64,000 bases of DNA. Source: Burkholderia pseudomultivorans. Lineage in GTDB: Bacteria > Pseudomonadota > Gammaproteobacteria > Burkholderiales > Burkholderiaceae. A model generated the notes under the pieces. That model had not been told where the DNA came from. It saw nothing but the letters and a program-made list of their open reading frames with translations, and did no database searches. Every line of letters starts with the position of its first letter. Position 1 is the stretch's first letter. Positions 24,020 through 33,085 of the stretch are shown here, piece after piece. The stretch covers positions 30,594-94,593 of the forward strand of contig NZ_CABVPP010000022.1 of the NCBI RefSeq assembly GCF_902499075.1. Direction: 5' to 3'. The position numbers and the translations under genes were made by a program.

Positions 24020-24823
24020 TCAATCGCTTTCCTGATTGGAGTTCTCTTCTGGATAAGACGGGTACGTGCTCGCTATCCTACCTTTGATGTAGGCTACGCG
24101 GCTGCGATATGCTTTCAGCAAGCAAGCATTATCAATACAGGAATTCCGTACCGTCTTGATCCAGTCGATTTGATCCAGTCTCACTGGATCTTGATATGAA
24201 ATTTCCTTCGAATTGGTCAGCATCATCGCAACGTAGCCGCGATTGACAGTTGCATCGAGTTTAATCAGCTCTGGATTCTTGCATATAAGGCGTTCGACAT
24301 TCGTTTCAGCTTTACTGCAGTCAAAATTTTGCGCCGCATTTGCTGGCGCATGGGTCTGACGCTCGAAAACGTACGCCCAAGAACCGTCGAGCAGCACCAT
24401 CTCGTCCGGTGATCGATAGATCATCGCGGACTTGAGACTCGAGCAGAGCGGCGCGTCGGCATCACCGAGGATATAGGTATCAGTCAGCGCCGCGCCTTTC
24501 GCATGGAACTTGGCGGTCAGAAACGCATTGAATTTGTCTCCAGAACCGAACGAGCGAGAGATGACCGGGTCGACATAGAAGCGCATCTTCTTGTCGATCT
24601 TTACGTTGCACCTGTGCCCGGCGTAATGAAATGCAAACTCGCTGCCATCGAAAGTGAGAAATGCTGCGGTCTGTGGATTGACCGGAAAGGGTAGTGCATG
24701 AGTATCACGCCCCGGTTCGAACTGCGCTGCACCTGCCATTCGATATATATCCTGAGCCGAAGCATACGCCGGCGCCAGGATCACCGACATCAGGAGGAGT
24801 AAGCCGTGCTTGAGCTTCTTCAT
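24020..24823 (-). CDS. secreted protein with LprI-like (DUF1311) C-terminal domain
   Basis: 267 residues from ATG 24823, giving a clean signal peptide (MKKLKHGLLLLMSVILAPAY, cut near ASA-Q). A longer start at 24874 would lie inside the -35 box of the promoter seen upstream. Residues about 185-255 (FDCSKAETNVERLICKNPEL, and SCIDNACLLKAYRSRVAYI) show the Cys pattern of lysozyme-inhibitor LprI-type domains. The N-terminal 160 residues are not recognised. Being followed by a PAAR remnant, it may be an immunity or effector-linked protein of an orphan T6SS cassette. AT-richer than its neighbours. Confidence 0.7.
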   Translation of the reverse strand: MKKLKHGLLLLMSVILAPAYASAQDIYRMAGAAQFEPGRDTHALPFPVNPQTAAFLTFDGSEFAFHYAGHRCNVKIDKKMRFYVDPVISRSFGSGDKFNAFLTAKFHAKGAALTDTYILGDADAPLCSSLKSAMIYRSPDEMVLLDGSWAYVFERQTHAPANAAQNFDCSKAETNVERLICKNPELIKLDATVNRGYVAMMLTNSKEISYQDPVRLDQIDWIKTVRNSCIDNACLLKAYRSRVAYIKGRIASTYPSYPEENSNQESD

Positions 24824-24851
24824 GAAAAAAAGAACACCGTCAATGATTGGA

Positions 24852-24879
24852 ATTATAAGCACACTGAAAAACATGTCAC
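24852..24879 (-). promoter_or_regulatory. sigma70-type promoter of the LprI-like gene
   Basis: On the minus strand GTGACA (24874-24879), 16-bp spacer, TATAAT (24852-24857); about 29 bp before the start codon. The -35 box is part of a 7-bp inverted repeat ACATGTC / GACATGT (24871-24898) that could be an operator. Confidence 0.65.
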
Positions 24880-25056
24880 GCTCTCGCTCGCGACATGTCC
24901 TTTTTCGATATCCAGGAATTCTACGGGTGCTCCGGTGCAGTCGTCGCGGTTCGGTTTGCGACGCAAATTTGGCGCTTTGCTCGCCGCGTGCTTTCTTTGC
25001 GACTCACGTGCGGCACACGAAACCAGGAATTCGCTCAATGCGACCCGCAAAGCCCC

Positions 25057-26178
25057 TCACCCCCTCCTCGGCAAACGCACCGCAAACACCGTTTCCGTCT
25101 GATCGGATCGCGCATCGATCCGGCCGCGATGTGCCTTGGCTATTTCGCTGGCGATGAATAACCCGAGTCCCAGGCCGACATCTTCGCCCGTTCTTTCCGA
25201 TCGATCGGCCCCGCGCCTGAGCGGATCGAAGATATGGTCGAGCATGACCCGATCGATGGCCGGCCCGCTATTTCCGATCTCGACGAGCACTTCCGTCTCT
25301 GTCGATACCGCTGACACCCGGACCGGCGTATCGGGCGTTCCATACTTGACCGCGTTGCTCACCAGATTACTCAGCAACTGCTGCATGCGCTGATCATCCC
25401 ATTCGCCTCGCAGATCGCCGCTTATCTCGACATTGATCTCGCGACCGGGATGAGCGGTCCGCAATTCGTCCACGACGTTCGCGAGCACCGGGGCGAGATC
25501 GACATGGCGGGGAGAGACATTGATGCCGAGCCCGAGCTGGGTCCGATTGAAGTCGCAAAGATCGTCAAGAAGGCCCTGCATGCGACCACCGCTTCTGATC
25601 AGCCGGGCAGCGGCCTCCGATACGTCCCCGCCCGCATTGAGCGCCACAAGATAGCTCGCCGTGACCTGAATCGTCTGAAGCGGCGTGCGCATGTCGTGAC
25701 CCAGCATGCCTAGCAGCAGGTTGCGTGCCTGCTCGACCTGTTCGGTAAAGAAAGCGACCGATTCCGCAAGCGCCTGATCTATCGCCTCGTTGAAGCGAAT
25801 CATGTCGTCCAGATGAGGCGGAGTCGGCTGACACTCGTCGATCCACAAGCGCAGCACGCTGGCACGCAGGGCGCGATATTCGGCTGCCAGCTGATTGATG
25901 TTGAAGCCTCGCCGGGCGCGCAGAACGGCATGCGTCTGTGCGGCCGTATCGCTGGCGCTCACCGGCTCGGACCCGCGTCCAAGGGACTTTTCGCGCTGCG
26001 CTTCCCTGGTTTGCGGCGTGTCGATGTCCTTGGCCACGGCCTCCAGGATCTGGCGCGCGTGATCGCGCAGCCCCTGCGAATCCATGCTCTTCGCAGCGGG
26101 CAGCAGCGTGGCGGCAAACGCTTCCCACTGCACCAGGATCGGCTCCATGTTCCGAACGATGAAATCGGCTAGGCGCAT
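25057..26178 (-). CDS. soluble sensor histidine kinase with RsbRD-like N-terminus
   Basis: 373 residues from ATG 26178 behind GAGGAG. Residues 1-145 are all-helical and hydrophilic with FNINQLAAEYRALRASVLRLW, like the RsbRD N-terminal region of bacterial kinases; there is no membrane segment. The HisKA H-box is GMLGHDMRTPLQT (His161), and the HATPase_c domain has NLVSNAVKYG and GLGLGLFIASEI. It should autophosphorylate His161 in response to an unknown cytosolic signal. No response regulator is next to it, so it is an orphan kinase. Confidence 0.88.
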   Translation of the reverse strand: MRLADFIVRNMEPILVQWEAFAATLLPAAKSMDSQGLRDHARQILEAVAKDIDTPQTREAQREKSLGRGSEPVSASDTAAQTHAVLRARRGFNINQLAAEYRALRASVLRLWIDECQPTPPHLDDMIRFNEAIDQALAESVAFFTEQVEQARNLLLGMLGHDMRTPLQTIQVTASYLVALNAGGDVSEAAARLIRSGGRMQGLLDDLCDFNRTQLGLGINVSPRHVDLAPVLANVVDELRTAHPGREINVEISGDLRGEWDDQRMQQLLSNLVSNAVKYGTPDTPVRVSAVSTETEVLVEIGNSGPAIDRVMLDHIFDPLRRGADRSERTGEDVGLGLGLFIASEIAKAHRGRIDARSDQTETVFAVRLPRRG

Positions 26179-26527
26179 GTCGCTCCTCGTCGCTGAATGA
26201 ACGGTGGATGCTTCTGTCGTACCGCAAGATATCACGCTATTACCAGCGATCGAGCGCGATTACATCGAAAGCGCGACATAATCCAGCCCGCCCGTGCCGA
26301 CTGACGCAATGATAGGAACATTGACTGGCTGGCGGACGCCCTGACGCGCGCGCTTGCCGCCGCCGGAAGCCGGTTTGCTCGCACCATCCACCGACGCTTG
26401 CTCGTCATCGTCAAGCCGTTCCACATCGACTCACGGCAGCTTCACGACCGGCCCCGGACAACCGGCCGGGCTTACATCCGGATAAACGAGAAAACGCGAT
26501 AATATCGTTTCAACCTCGCGAAACCGC
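26179..26527. other. 349-bp gap without a supported gene
   Basis: A possible 64-codon minus frame here looks like a chance ORF. Close to the next gene an 11-bp palindrome CGATAATATCG (26497-26507) overlaps a -10-like TAATAT, 21 bp before the start codon of the secreted protein gene; it may be its promoter/operator. Confidence 0.45.
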
Positions 26528-26959
26528 ATGAAAAACCACCTTCGAACCACGCTCTGCGGCGCGCTGCTCGCCCTCGCGGCCTCCGGCACCGCATCGGCCA
26601 GGTCGCTCGACGACGCGCTCGACTGCCATTCGAACGGCCACAAGTTCGTCGCACCGCTGCTCGCGGCCGGCGACATTCAGCCGGAACCGATGCATGTCGA
26701 ATCGAATTCGGTCAACGCATTCCGCACGGCCCGCTCGCTGACCGCCTACGGATTCGGCGTCTACGTCGTGCTCGGCTACCAGGCGAACGACCCGATCTTC
26801 CGCGAGGGGGACGGCAAGCCGATCGGCGACTGGGCTTACGGTGTCGTGGTGCGCGGCACGAAGTCCGCGGTGGAGGAAGCCGTGCGCAAGGCCGGCAGCG
26901 ACGCAACGGTCAAGCAGGCGTTCCCGTTTCTGACCGCGATCGTCTGTTCGTCGGACTGA
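26528..26959 (+). CDS. exported hypothetical protein
   Basis: 143 residues. A Sec signal peptide (MKNHLRTTLCGALLALAASG, cleavage near ASA-R) precedes a 118-residue mature domain with two Cys (one in LDCHSNGHKF, one in AIVCSSD) that could form a disulfide. Family not recognised. It is convergent with ppx and ends in a shared hairpin. Confidence 0.7.
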   Translation: MKNHLRTTLCGALLALAASGTASARSLDDALDCHSNGHKFVAPLLAAGDIQPEPMHVESNSVNAFRTARSLTAYGFGVYVVLGYQANDPIFREGDGKPIGDWAYGVVVRGTKSAVEEAVRKAGSDATVKQAFPFLTAIVCSSD

Positions 26960-26976
26960 ACGGCCGCCCGACACTC

Positions 26977-27001
26977 GCGGCGCACCCGTGCGGTGCGCCG
27001 C
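26977..27001. terminator. hairpin between converging genes
   Basis: Perfect 10-bp stem GCGGCGCACC / GGTGCGCCGC with a 5-nt loop between the exported protein gene and ppx. No T-tract on either side. Confidence 0.5.
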
Positions 27002-27020
27002 GCCATGGCATCCGGCGCAA

Positions 27021-28535
27021 TCACGCGCCCGTGTAAACCACGCGATACGGAATGCCGACCTTCTCCCACTCGGCCGCCTCCTGGCTGAGGCTGTAGTCCG
27101 TCAGCGGGTTCTGTTCGACCCACGCGCTCGGCAGGCGCACTTCATACCCGCCCTTCTTCATCTGCGACACCGAAATGTCCGGCAGCCCGGCATCGGTTCG
27201 GCGCCGGCACAGCAGCGCGGCGAGCCGCAGGCAGAACAGCAGCGGCCACTCGACCTCGCGCGCCTGCGACAGCTTGCCGAGCTTGCCCGCATGACCGAGC
27301 ACGAGTGCGGCGAGGCGCGCCTGGTCGGTGCGCGAGAAACCCGGCATGTCGGCATTGCTCGCGATATACGCCGAATGCTTGTGATACGCGCTGTGCGAAA
27401 TCGACAGGCCGATCTCGTGCAGCGCCGCAGCCCAGCCGAGGAACATCCGGCACTCCTCGCGACGCTCGTCGTCCGGCTCCTCGAGCTGATCGTAGAAACG
27501 CACCGCGAGCGCGGCAATCCGCTCGGCCTGCGGGCGATCGACGCCGTAGCGGCGCGAGAAGCCTTCGACGGTCACCGCGCGCATGTCCTCGTGCTGCGTG
27601 CGGCCGAGCAGGTCGTACAGCACGCCCAGACGCAGCGCGCCGTCGGTCGTGTCGACATAGTCGACGCCGAGTTCCTCGAACACCGCGAGCATGATCGCGA
27701 GGCCGCCCGCGAGCACCGGCACGCGATCGGGCTTCAGCGCGATCAGCTTCAGCCGGTTCACGTTCTCGGACTTGATCAGCGCGCGCTTCAGGCGTTCGAG
27801 GCCGCCGCGCGAAATGCCGTGCGTGATGCCCGGATCGTTGAAGCCGTTCGCCTCGACGAGTTCCGCCAGCGCACGCGCGGTGCCCGACGAACCGATCGCC
27901 TGGTCCCAGCCCGCCTTCTTGTATTCGCTCGAGATGATCTGGATCTCGCGCTTGGCCGCGAGCTCGGCCTGCCGCATCGTGTATTCGTCGACGTTGCCGG
28001 CCGGAAAGAATGCGCGGCTGTGGCTCACGCAGCCGATATAGAGACTCTCCATCACGATCGGCGTGTAGTGCGAGCCGATGATGAATTCGGTCGAGCCGCC
28101 GCCGATGTCGACGACGAGCCGCTTGCCGGCGCTGGCCGGCACCGAGTGCGCGGCGCCCGCATAGATCAGGCGCGCTTCTTCGCGCCCGGCGATCACTTCG
28201 ATCGGGAAGCCGAGCGCCGCCTCGGCCTCGCCGAGAAACTCGCCGGCGTTCTTCGCGACGCGCAGCGTGTTGGTCGCGACCGCGCGCACGTGATCGGGAT
28301 GGAAATCGCGCAGGCGCTCGCCGAACCGCTTCAGCGCTTCCCAGCCACGCTCCTGCGACGCGCGATCGAGCATCTTGTCGCTCGACAGGCCGGCGGCCAG
28401 TCGAACCGGCTCGCGCAGCGCATCGACAGGATAGATCTGGCTGCCCGCCGACGTCTCCTCGACGCGACCGACGATCAGCCGGAAGCTGTTCGAGCCGAGA
28501 TCCACGGCAGCCAGCAGGTGGGGGGTTGTAACCAT
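27021..28535 (-). CDS. ppx: exopolyphosphatase (Ppx/GppA family)
   Basis: 504 residues. The actin-like ATPase-fold motifs are present: AAVDLGSNSFRLIVG (residues 9-23), ATNTLRVAKN, VDIGGGSTEF and the SSGTARALAE region; the C-terminal third is the HD-like helical domain (CRMFLGWAAALHEIGLSISH). It releases phosphate from the ends of polyphosphate, or pppGpp in the GppA role. It is divergent from the polyphosphate kinase gene, so synthesis and breakdown are controlled from one intergenic region. Confidence 0.95.
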   Translation of the reverse strand: MVTTPHLLAAVDLGSNSFRLIVGRVEETSAGSQIYPVDALREPVRLAAGLSSDKMLDRASQERGWEALKRFGERLRDFHPDHVRAVATNTLRVAKNAGEFLGEAEAALGFPIEVIAGREEARLIYAGAAHSVPASAGKRLVVDIGGGSTEFIIGSHYTPIVMESLYIGCVSHSRAFFPAGNVDEYTMRQAELAAKREIQIISSEYKKAGWDQAIGSSGTARALAELVEANGFNDPGITHGISRGGLERLKRALIKSENVNRLKLIALKPDRVPVLAGGLAIMLAVFEELGVDYVDTTDGALRLGVLYDLLGRTQHEDMRAVTVEGFSRRYGVDRPQAERIAALAVRFYDQLEEPDDERREECRMFLGWAAALHEIGLSISHSAYHKHSAYIASNADMPGFSRTDQARLAALVLGHAGKLGKLSQAREVEWPLLFCLRLAALLCRRRTDAGLPDISVSQMKKGGYEVRLPSAWVEQNPLTDYSLSQEAAEWEKVGIPYRVVYTGA

Positions 28536-28732
28536 CAGAAAGGGGCTCCGTGCGCATTCATCCGCGGCGCCCGGCCGGGCCCGCGAAGCGGTCGATCAAA
28601 GCCGGTATTTTAAGCGTGGAACGCTTTCGGATGTCACGCTTGCAAACCATGCACAAAGCAAGATTGTATATAGCCAAAACATTTATGAAATGAAAGGTTC
28701 CAGGCTTAGAATTTGCTGTTATAAATTCCCGA

Positions 28733-28750
28733 TTGTCATCAGCATGTCAT
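28733..28750 (+). promoter_or_regulatory. Pho box upstream of ppk
   Basis: TTGTCAT-CAGC-ATGTCAT: two 7-bp PhoB half-sites with the canonical 4-bp spacer. It lies 63 bp before the ppk start codon. Another promoter-like TATAAA (28720-28725) is just upstream. Confidence 0.75.
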
Positions 28751-28813
28751 CGCACCGTGAGAGTTTCCGAGCGTCCTTTCGAAACAGCGCCTGACTTACC
28801 CCCTATCCTGCCG

Positions 28814-30877
28814 ATGTCCGTCCGTTATCCGCTTCTCAATCGTGAACTCGGCATCCTCGGATTCAACGAGCGCGTGCTGGCCCAGGCGGCCGACCCGCAA
28901 GTCCCGTTGCTCGAGCGCCTGCGCTTCATCTGCATCACCAGCAGCAACCTCGACGAATTTTTCGAAGTCCGGATGGCCGGCCTTCAGGAACAGCTCCGTG
29001 ATAACCCCGGCGCGATGACGCCCGACGGCATGTCGTTGCAGCATGCTTACGATCTCGTCGTCGAGCGCGCGCAGCGACTCGTGCACCGCCAGTACACGAT
29101 GCTGCACGAAACCGTGCTGCCCGCCCTCGAACAGGAAGGCATCTACTTCCACAACAGCGACTCGTGGAACGAAGCGCAGCTCGAATGGGCGCGCGGCTAT
29201 TTCCTCGACGAGCTGCTGCCCGTGCTGACGCCGATCGGCCTCGATCCCGCGCACCCGTTCCCGCGCGTGCTGAACAAGAGCCTGAACTTCGTCGTCGAAC
29301 TCGAAGGCCGCGACGCGTTCGGCCGCCAGGCCGTGATGGGCATCGTGCAGGCGCCGCGCGCGCTGCCGCGCGTCGTGCGCATGCCGCAGGCGCTGTCGGG
29401 CTTCGAGCACGGCTTCGTGCTGCTGAGCTCGTTCATGCAGCGCTTCGTCGGCGAACTGTTCCCGCAGCTCGTCGTGAAAAGCTGCAACCAGTTTCGCATC
29501 ACGCGCAACAGCGAACTGTTCGTCGACGAGGACGAAATCACGAACCTGCGCGTCGCGCTGCAGGGCGAACTGCCCGCGCGCCACCTCGGCAACGCGGTGC
29601 GGCTCGAGGTGTCGGCCGACACGCCGCAGCACATCGTGCGGCGCCTGCTGGAAGAAAGCGGCATCGGCGAGAAGGACTGCTATCGCGTGATCGGTTCCGT
29701 GAACCTCGTGCGCCTGATGCAGATTCCCGATCTGGTCGATCGCCCGGACCTGAAATTCACGCCGTTTACCGCATCGATCCCGGCGGTGGTCGCAAATGCG
29801 CCGACGATGTTCGATGCGATCGACGACGGCGACATCCTGCTGCACCATCCGTACGAGAGCTTCCAGCCGGTGCTCGAACTGCTGCAGCAGGCCGCGCGCG
29901 ATCCGAGCGTCGTCGCGATCAAGCAGACGATCTATCGCACCGGCACCGATTCGCCGCTGATGGACGCGCTGATGGAAGCGGCGCGCAACGGCAAGGAAGT
30001 GACCGTCGTCGTCGAGCTGCTCGCGCGCTTCGACGAGGAAACCAACATCAACTGGGCGTCGCAGCTCGAAGCGGTCGGCGCGCATGTCGTGTACGGCGTC
30101 GTCGGCCACAAGTGCCACGCGAAGATGATGCTGATCGTGCGTCGCGTCGTGCAGGGCGGCAAAGCGTCGCTGCGCCGCTACGTGCACCTCGGCACCGGCA
30201 ACTATCATCCGCGCACCGCACGCCTCTATACCGATTTCGGGCTGATGACGGCCGACCAGAAGATCTGCGAGGACGTCCATCACGTGTTCCAGCAGTTGAC
30301 CGGCATCGGCGGCGAGCTGTCGCTGCACGAGCTGTGGCAGTCGCCGTTCACGCTGCACCCGCGCATCATCGACGCGATTCGCGCGGAGATCGACAACGCG
30401 CGCGCGGGCAAGCGCGCCCGCGTGGTCGCGAAGATGAACGCGCTGCTGGAGCCGTCGGTGATCGCGGCGCTGTACGAAGCGTCGCAGGCCGGCGTCAAGG
30501 TCGACCTGATCGTGCGCGGCGTCTGCGCGCTGAAGCCGGGCGTGCCGGGGCTGTCGGAAAACATCACGGTGCGCTCGATCGTCGGCCGCTTCCTCGAGCA
30601 CCACCGGATCTACTATTTCCACGCGGACGGCGCGGAAGACGTCTACCTGTCGAGCGCGGACTGGATGGATCGCAACCTGTTCCGCCGCGTCGAGGTCGCG
30701 TTCCCGATCCGCGATCGCAAGCTCAAGCGCCGCGTGATCGCCGAAGGCCTGTCGGTCTGCCTCGGCGACAACCAGTCGGCCTGGCAGATGCACAGCGACG
30801 GGCACTATCGTCGACGCCGCGCAGGCAAGACCATCCGCAACGCGCAACTCGGGCTGCTGGCGAAGTTCTGTTCGTAA
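28814..30877 (+). CDS. ppk: polyphosphate kinase 1
   Basis: 687 residues from ATG 28814 (MSVRYPLLNRELG), the usual PPK1 length and start; earlier in-frame codons overlap the Pho box. N-terminal head domain LGFNERVLAQA, catalytic PLD-like halves with FARFDEETNI..., His435 (KCHAKMMLIVRR, the expected autophosphorylated residue) and His458 (YVHLGTGNYHPRT). It polymerises the gamma phosphate of ATP into polyphosphate, reversibly. The adjacent Pho box and the converging pho operon suggest induction in phosphate limitation. Confidence 0.97.
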   Translation: MSVRYPLLNRELGILGFNERVLAQAADPQVPLLERLRFICITSSNLDEFFEVRMAGLQEQLRDNPGAMTPDGMSLQHAYDLVVERAQRLVHRQYTMLHETVLPALEQEGIYFHNSDSWNEAQLEWARGYFLDELLPVLTPIGLDPAHPFPRVLNKSLNFVVELEGRDAFGRQAVMGIVQAPRALPRVVRMPQALSGFEHGFVLLSSFMQRFVGELFPQLVVKSCNQFRITRNSELFVDEDEITNLRVALQGELPARHLGNAVRLEVSADTPQHIVRRLLEESGIGEKDCYRVIGSVNLVRLMQIPDLVDRPDLKFTPFTASIPAVVANAPTMFDAIDDGDILLHHPYESFQPVLELLQQAARDPSVVAIKQTIYRTGTDSPLMDALMEAARNGKEVTVVVELLARFDEETNINWASQLEAVGAHVVYGVVGHKCHAKMMLIVRRVVQGGKASLRRYVHLGTGNYHPRTARLYTDFGLMTADQKICEDVHHVFQQLTGIGGELSLHELWQSPFTLHPRIIDAIRAEIDNARAGKRARVVAKMNALLEPSVIAALYEASQAGVKVDLIVRGVCALKPGVPGLSENITVRSIVGRFLEHHRIYYFHADGAEDVYLSSADWMDRNLFRRVEVAFPIRDRKLKRRVIAEGLSVCLGDNQSAWQMHSDGHYRRRRAGKTIRNAQLGLLAKFCS

Positions 30878-30905
30878 CACACGCGCACGGCGCGCCGCGC
30901 CGTCG

Positions 30906-30944
30906 AAATAAAAAACGCAGCCACGCGGGCTGCGTTTTTTATTT
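30906..30944. terminator. bidirectional terminator between ppk and phoR
   Basis: Perfect 17-bp symmetric stem, AAATAAAAAACGCAGCC and its complement, with a 5-nt loop; A-rich and T-rich flanks serve both converging transcripts. Confidence 0.95.
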
Positions 30945-30976
30945 CACCTCGTCGTCGACGCGCGTCGCTGCACCGA

Positions 30977-32296
30977 TCACGCCTCGAACGCCGCCGGCCG
31001 GATCGCAATGATCCGCGATGCCGGGAAGCGCGCGGTAAACGTGCTGCCGCGCCCCTCCTCGCTCTGCACGTACAGATGCGCATCGTGCCGCTGCAGCACG
31101 TGCTTGACGATCGCGAGCCCGAGGCCCGTGCCGCCCGTATCGCGCGAGCGGCTGCGATCGACGCGATAGAAGCGCTCGGTCAGCCGCGGCAGGTCGGCCG
31201 CCGGGATGCCGAAGCCGCTGTCGGTCACCGAGAACACGCCCTGCGCGCCCTCGCGCCGCCACGACACGCAGATCTTCCCGCCGTCCGGCGTATAGCGGAT
31301 CGCATTGGTCACGAGATTCGCGAACGCGCTGAACACTTCGGTCTGCGCACCGGTGACGCCGAGCGTCTCGTCGATCTCGAACGAAATATCGTGATGGCCG
31401 TTCGACAGCGTCTGCGCGTCTTCCTTCAGATGGTCGAACACCGCACGCATGTCGATCGCGCGATCGAGCGGCGGCTTGCTCTCGCCCTCGAGCTTCGCGA
31501 GTACCAGCAGGTCGGTCACGATGTGCCGCATCCGCGACGCCTGCTGCTCCATCATGTCGAGATAGCGCGCGCGGTCCTCCTCGTTCAGCGGCAGCTCGCG
31601 CATCGTCTCCAGAAAACCCGACAGCACGGTGAGCGGCGTCTTCAGCTCGTGCGACACGTTCGCGACGAAGTCGCGCCGCATCGCATCGGTGCGCTCGAGC
31701 TCGGTGATGTCCTGCGTGAGCAGCAGCTTGCGATTCTCGCCGTACGGGAACACCTGCACGGCCAGCACGTTCTGCCGCGCGCCGCCCATTCCGCGCATCA
31801 CCAGCGTTTCGTCGTAATGCTGCGCGTTCAGGTAGCGAACGAAGTCCGGATGACGCACGAGGTTCGTGATGTGCTGCCGCAAGTCGCGCTTCGCGTCGAG
31901 ACCGAAATGCACTTCGGCGATCGAATTGCACCACTCGATCTGGTCGCGGTCGTCGAGCATCGCGACACCGTTCGGCGATGCCTGGATCGCCTGGATGAAG
32001 CGCGAATGCTGCTGCTCGACCTGCCGCACCTGCGCATGCCACTGCTTCGCGAGCTTGTGCAGCCGGTAATAGATCTCGCCCCAGATGCCCGGCGCGCTCG
32101 GCACCTCGCCGTAGACGGGTGCATCGAGCAGGCGCCACAGGCGCTGCGTATGGAACGTACTGAAAAAGCCCTGCACGACCAGCATCGCGACCGCGAATCC
32201 GAGCCCCGCGATCGGGCCGGCGAACACGCCGACCAATACGCTGATCAGCACGAGCAGCACGAGCGACACCAGAAAGCGCGCCCAGATGATGTTCAT
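30977..32296 (-). CDS. phoR: phosphate regulon sensor histidine kinase PhoR
   Basis: 439 residues. Two N-terminal membrane segments (about 8-45) with almost no periplasmic loop, a PAS domain (about 95-205, SPNGVAMLDDRDQIEWCN), the H-box FVANVSHELKTPLTVLSGF and HATPase_c motifs NLVTNAIRYTPDG and GGTGLGLAIVKH. PhoR senses phosphate through the Pst transporter and PhoU and phosphorylates PhoB. It is the last gene of the pst-pho operon and is 57 bp from phoB. Confidence 0.96.
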   Translation of the reverse strand: MNIIWARFLVSLVLLVLISVLVGVFAGPIAGLGFAVAMLVVQGFFSTFHTQRLWRLLDAPVYGEVPSAPGIWGEIYYRLHKLAKQWHAQVRQVEQQHSRFIQAIQASPNGVAMLDDRDQIEWCNSIAEVHFGLDAKRDLRQHITNLVRHPDFVRYLNAQHYDETLVMRGMGGARQNVLAVQVFPYGENRKLLLTQDITELERTDAMRRDFVANVSHELKTPLTVLSGFLETMRELPLNEEDRARYLDMMEQQASRMRHIVTDLLVLAKLEGESKPPLDRAIDMRAVFDHLKEDAQTLSNGHHDISFEIDETLGVTGAQTEVFSAFANLVTNAIRYTPDGGKICVSWRREGAQGVFSVTDSGFGIPAADLPRLTERFYRVDRSRSRDTGGTGLGLAIVKHVLQRHDAHLYVQSEEGRGSTFTARFPASRIIAIRPAAFEA

Positions 32297-32353
32297 GATT
32301 CAGCGTCCGGAAGAATGAACGGCATGCCGTGGCACACGGCACGTCCGACTACG

Positions 32354-33055
32354 TTACGCGTGCTTGGCAAGCCGGTAGCCGCTGCCGCGCACGGTCTCGA
32401 TCATCGCATCGCAGCCGGCCGGTTTCAAGGCCGCGCGCAATCGTTTGATATGCACGTCGACGGTACGCTCCTCGACGAACACGTGATCGCCCCACACCTG
32501 GTCGAGCAGCTGCGTGCGGCTGTGCACGCGCTCCGGATGCGTCATGAAGAAATGCAGCAGGCGGAACTCGGTCGGGCCGAGATCGAGCTTGATCTCGCTG
32601 CCTTCCGCATGCGCGGCGACGCGGTGCGTGGCCGGATCGAGACGCAGGCCGTTGATCGACACGACGTCCTCGGTCAGCTGCGGCGCACGGCGCCGCAGTA
32701 CGGCCTTGATGCGCGCCATCAGCTCCTTCGGCGAGAACGGCTTGGTCACGTAGTCGTCCGCGCCGATCTCGAGGCCGAGCACCTTGTCCTGCTCGTCGCC
32801 GCGTGCGGTCAGCATGATGATCGGGATGTGCTTGGTCCGCTCGTTGTTGCGCAGGTCGCGCGCGAACGCGATGCCGGACTTGCCCGGCAGCATCCAGTCG
32901 AGCAGCACGAGATCGGGCAGCACGTCGCTGATCAGGTTCTGCGCCTGTTCCGCGTTGTACGCGCGGATCGGGCAATGGCCGGCATGCTGGAGATTCACCG
33001 AGATCAGTTCGGAAATCGCGGGCTCATCTTCAACGACGAGAATGTTGCTGGGCAT
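32354..33055 (-). CDS. phoB: phosphate regulon response regulator PhoB
   Basis: 233 residues. ATG 33055 has GAGG six bases upstream and gives the standard MPSNILVVEDEPAI start; a GTG two codons earlier is the alternative. Receiver domain with phosphoacceptor Asp53 (LVLLDWMLPGKSG), Lys in YVTKPFSPKEL, and an OmpR-type winged helix (EERTVDVHIKRLRAAL, ETVRGSGYRLA). It binds the Pho boxes seen before pstS and ppk and activates them. Confidence 0.97.
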   Translation of the reverse strand: MPSNILVVEDEPAISELISVNLQHAGHCPIRAYNAEQAQNLISDVLPDLVLLDWMLPGKSGIAFARDLRNNERTKHIPIIMLTARGDEQDKVLGLEIGADDYVTKPFSPKELMARIKAVLRRRAPQLTEDVVSINGLRLDPATHRVAAHAEGSEIKLDLGPTEFRLLHFFMTHPERVHSRTQLLDQVWGDHVFVEERTVDVHIKRLRAALKPAGCDAMIETVRGSGYRLAKHA

Positions 33056-33085
33056 CGGCACCTCTGTCTTCCTGGCGTAGTCGCG

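Noticed and set aside
24874-25056. Longer N-terminus of the LprI-like protein starting at 24874
   Set aside because: That start falls in the -35 box of the predicted promoter and would spoil a clean signal peptide.
26232-26426. 64-codon minus ORF in the gap before the secreted protein
   Set aside because: Low-complexity Arg/Ser composition, no ribosome site, no support.
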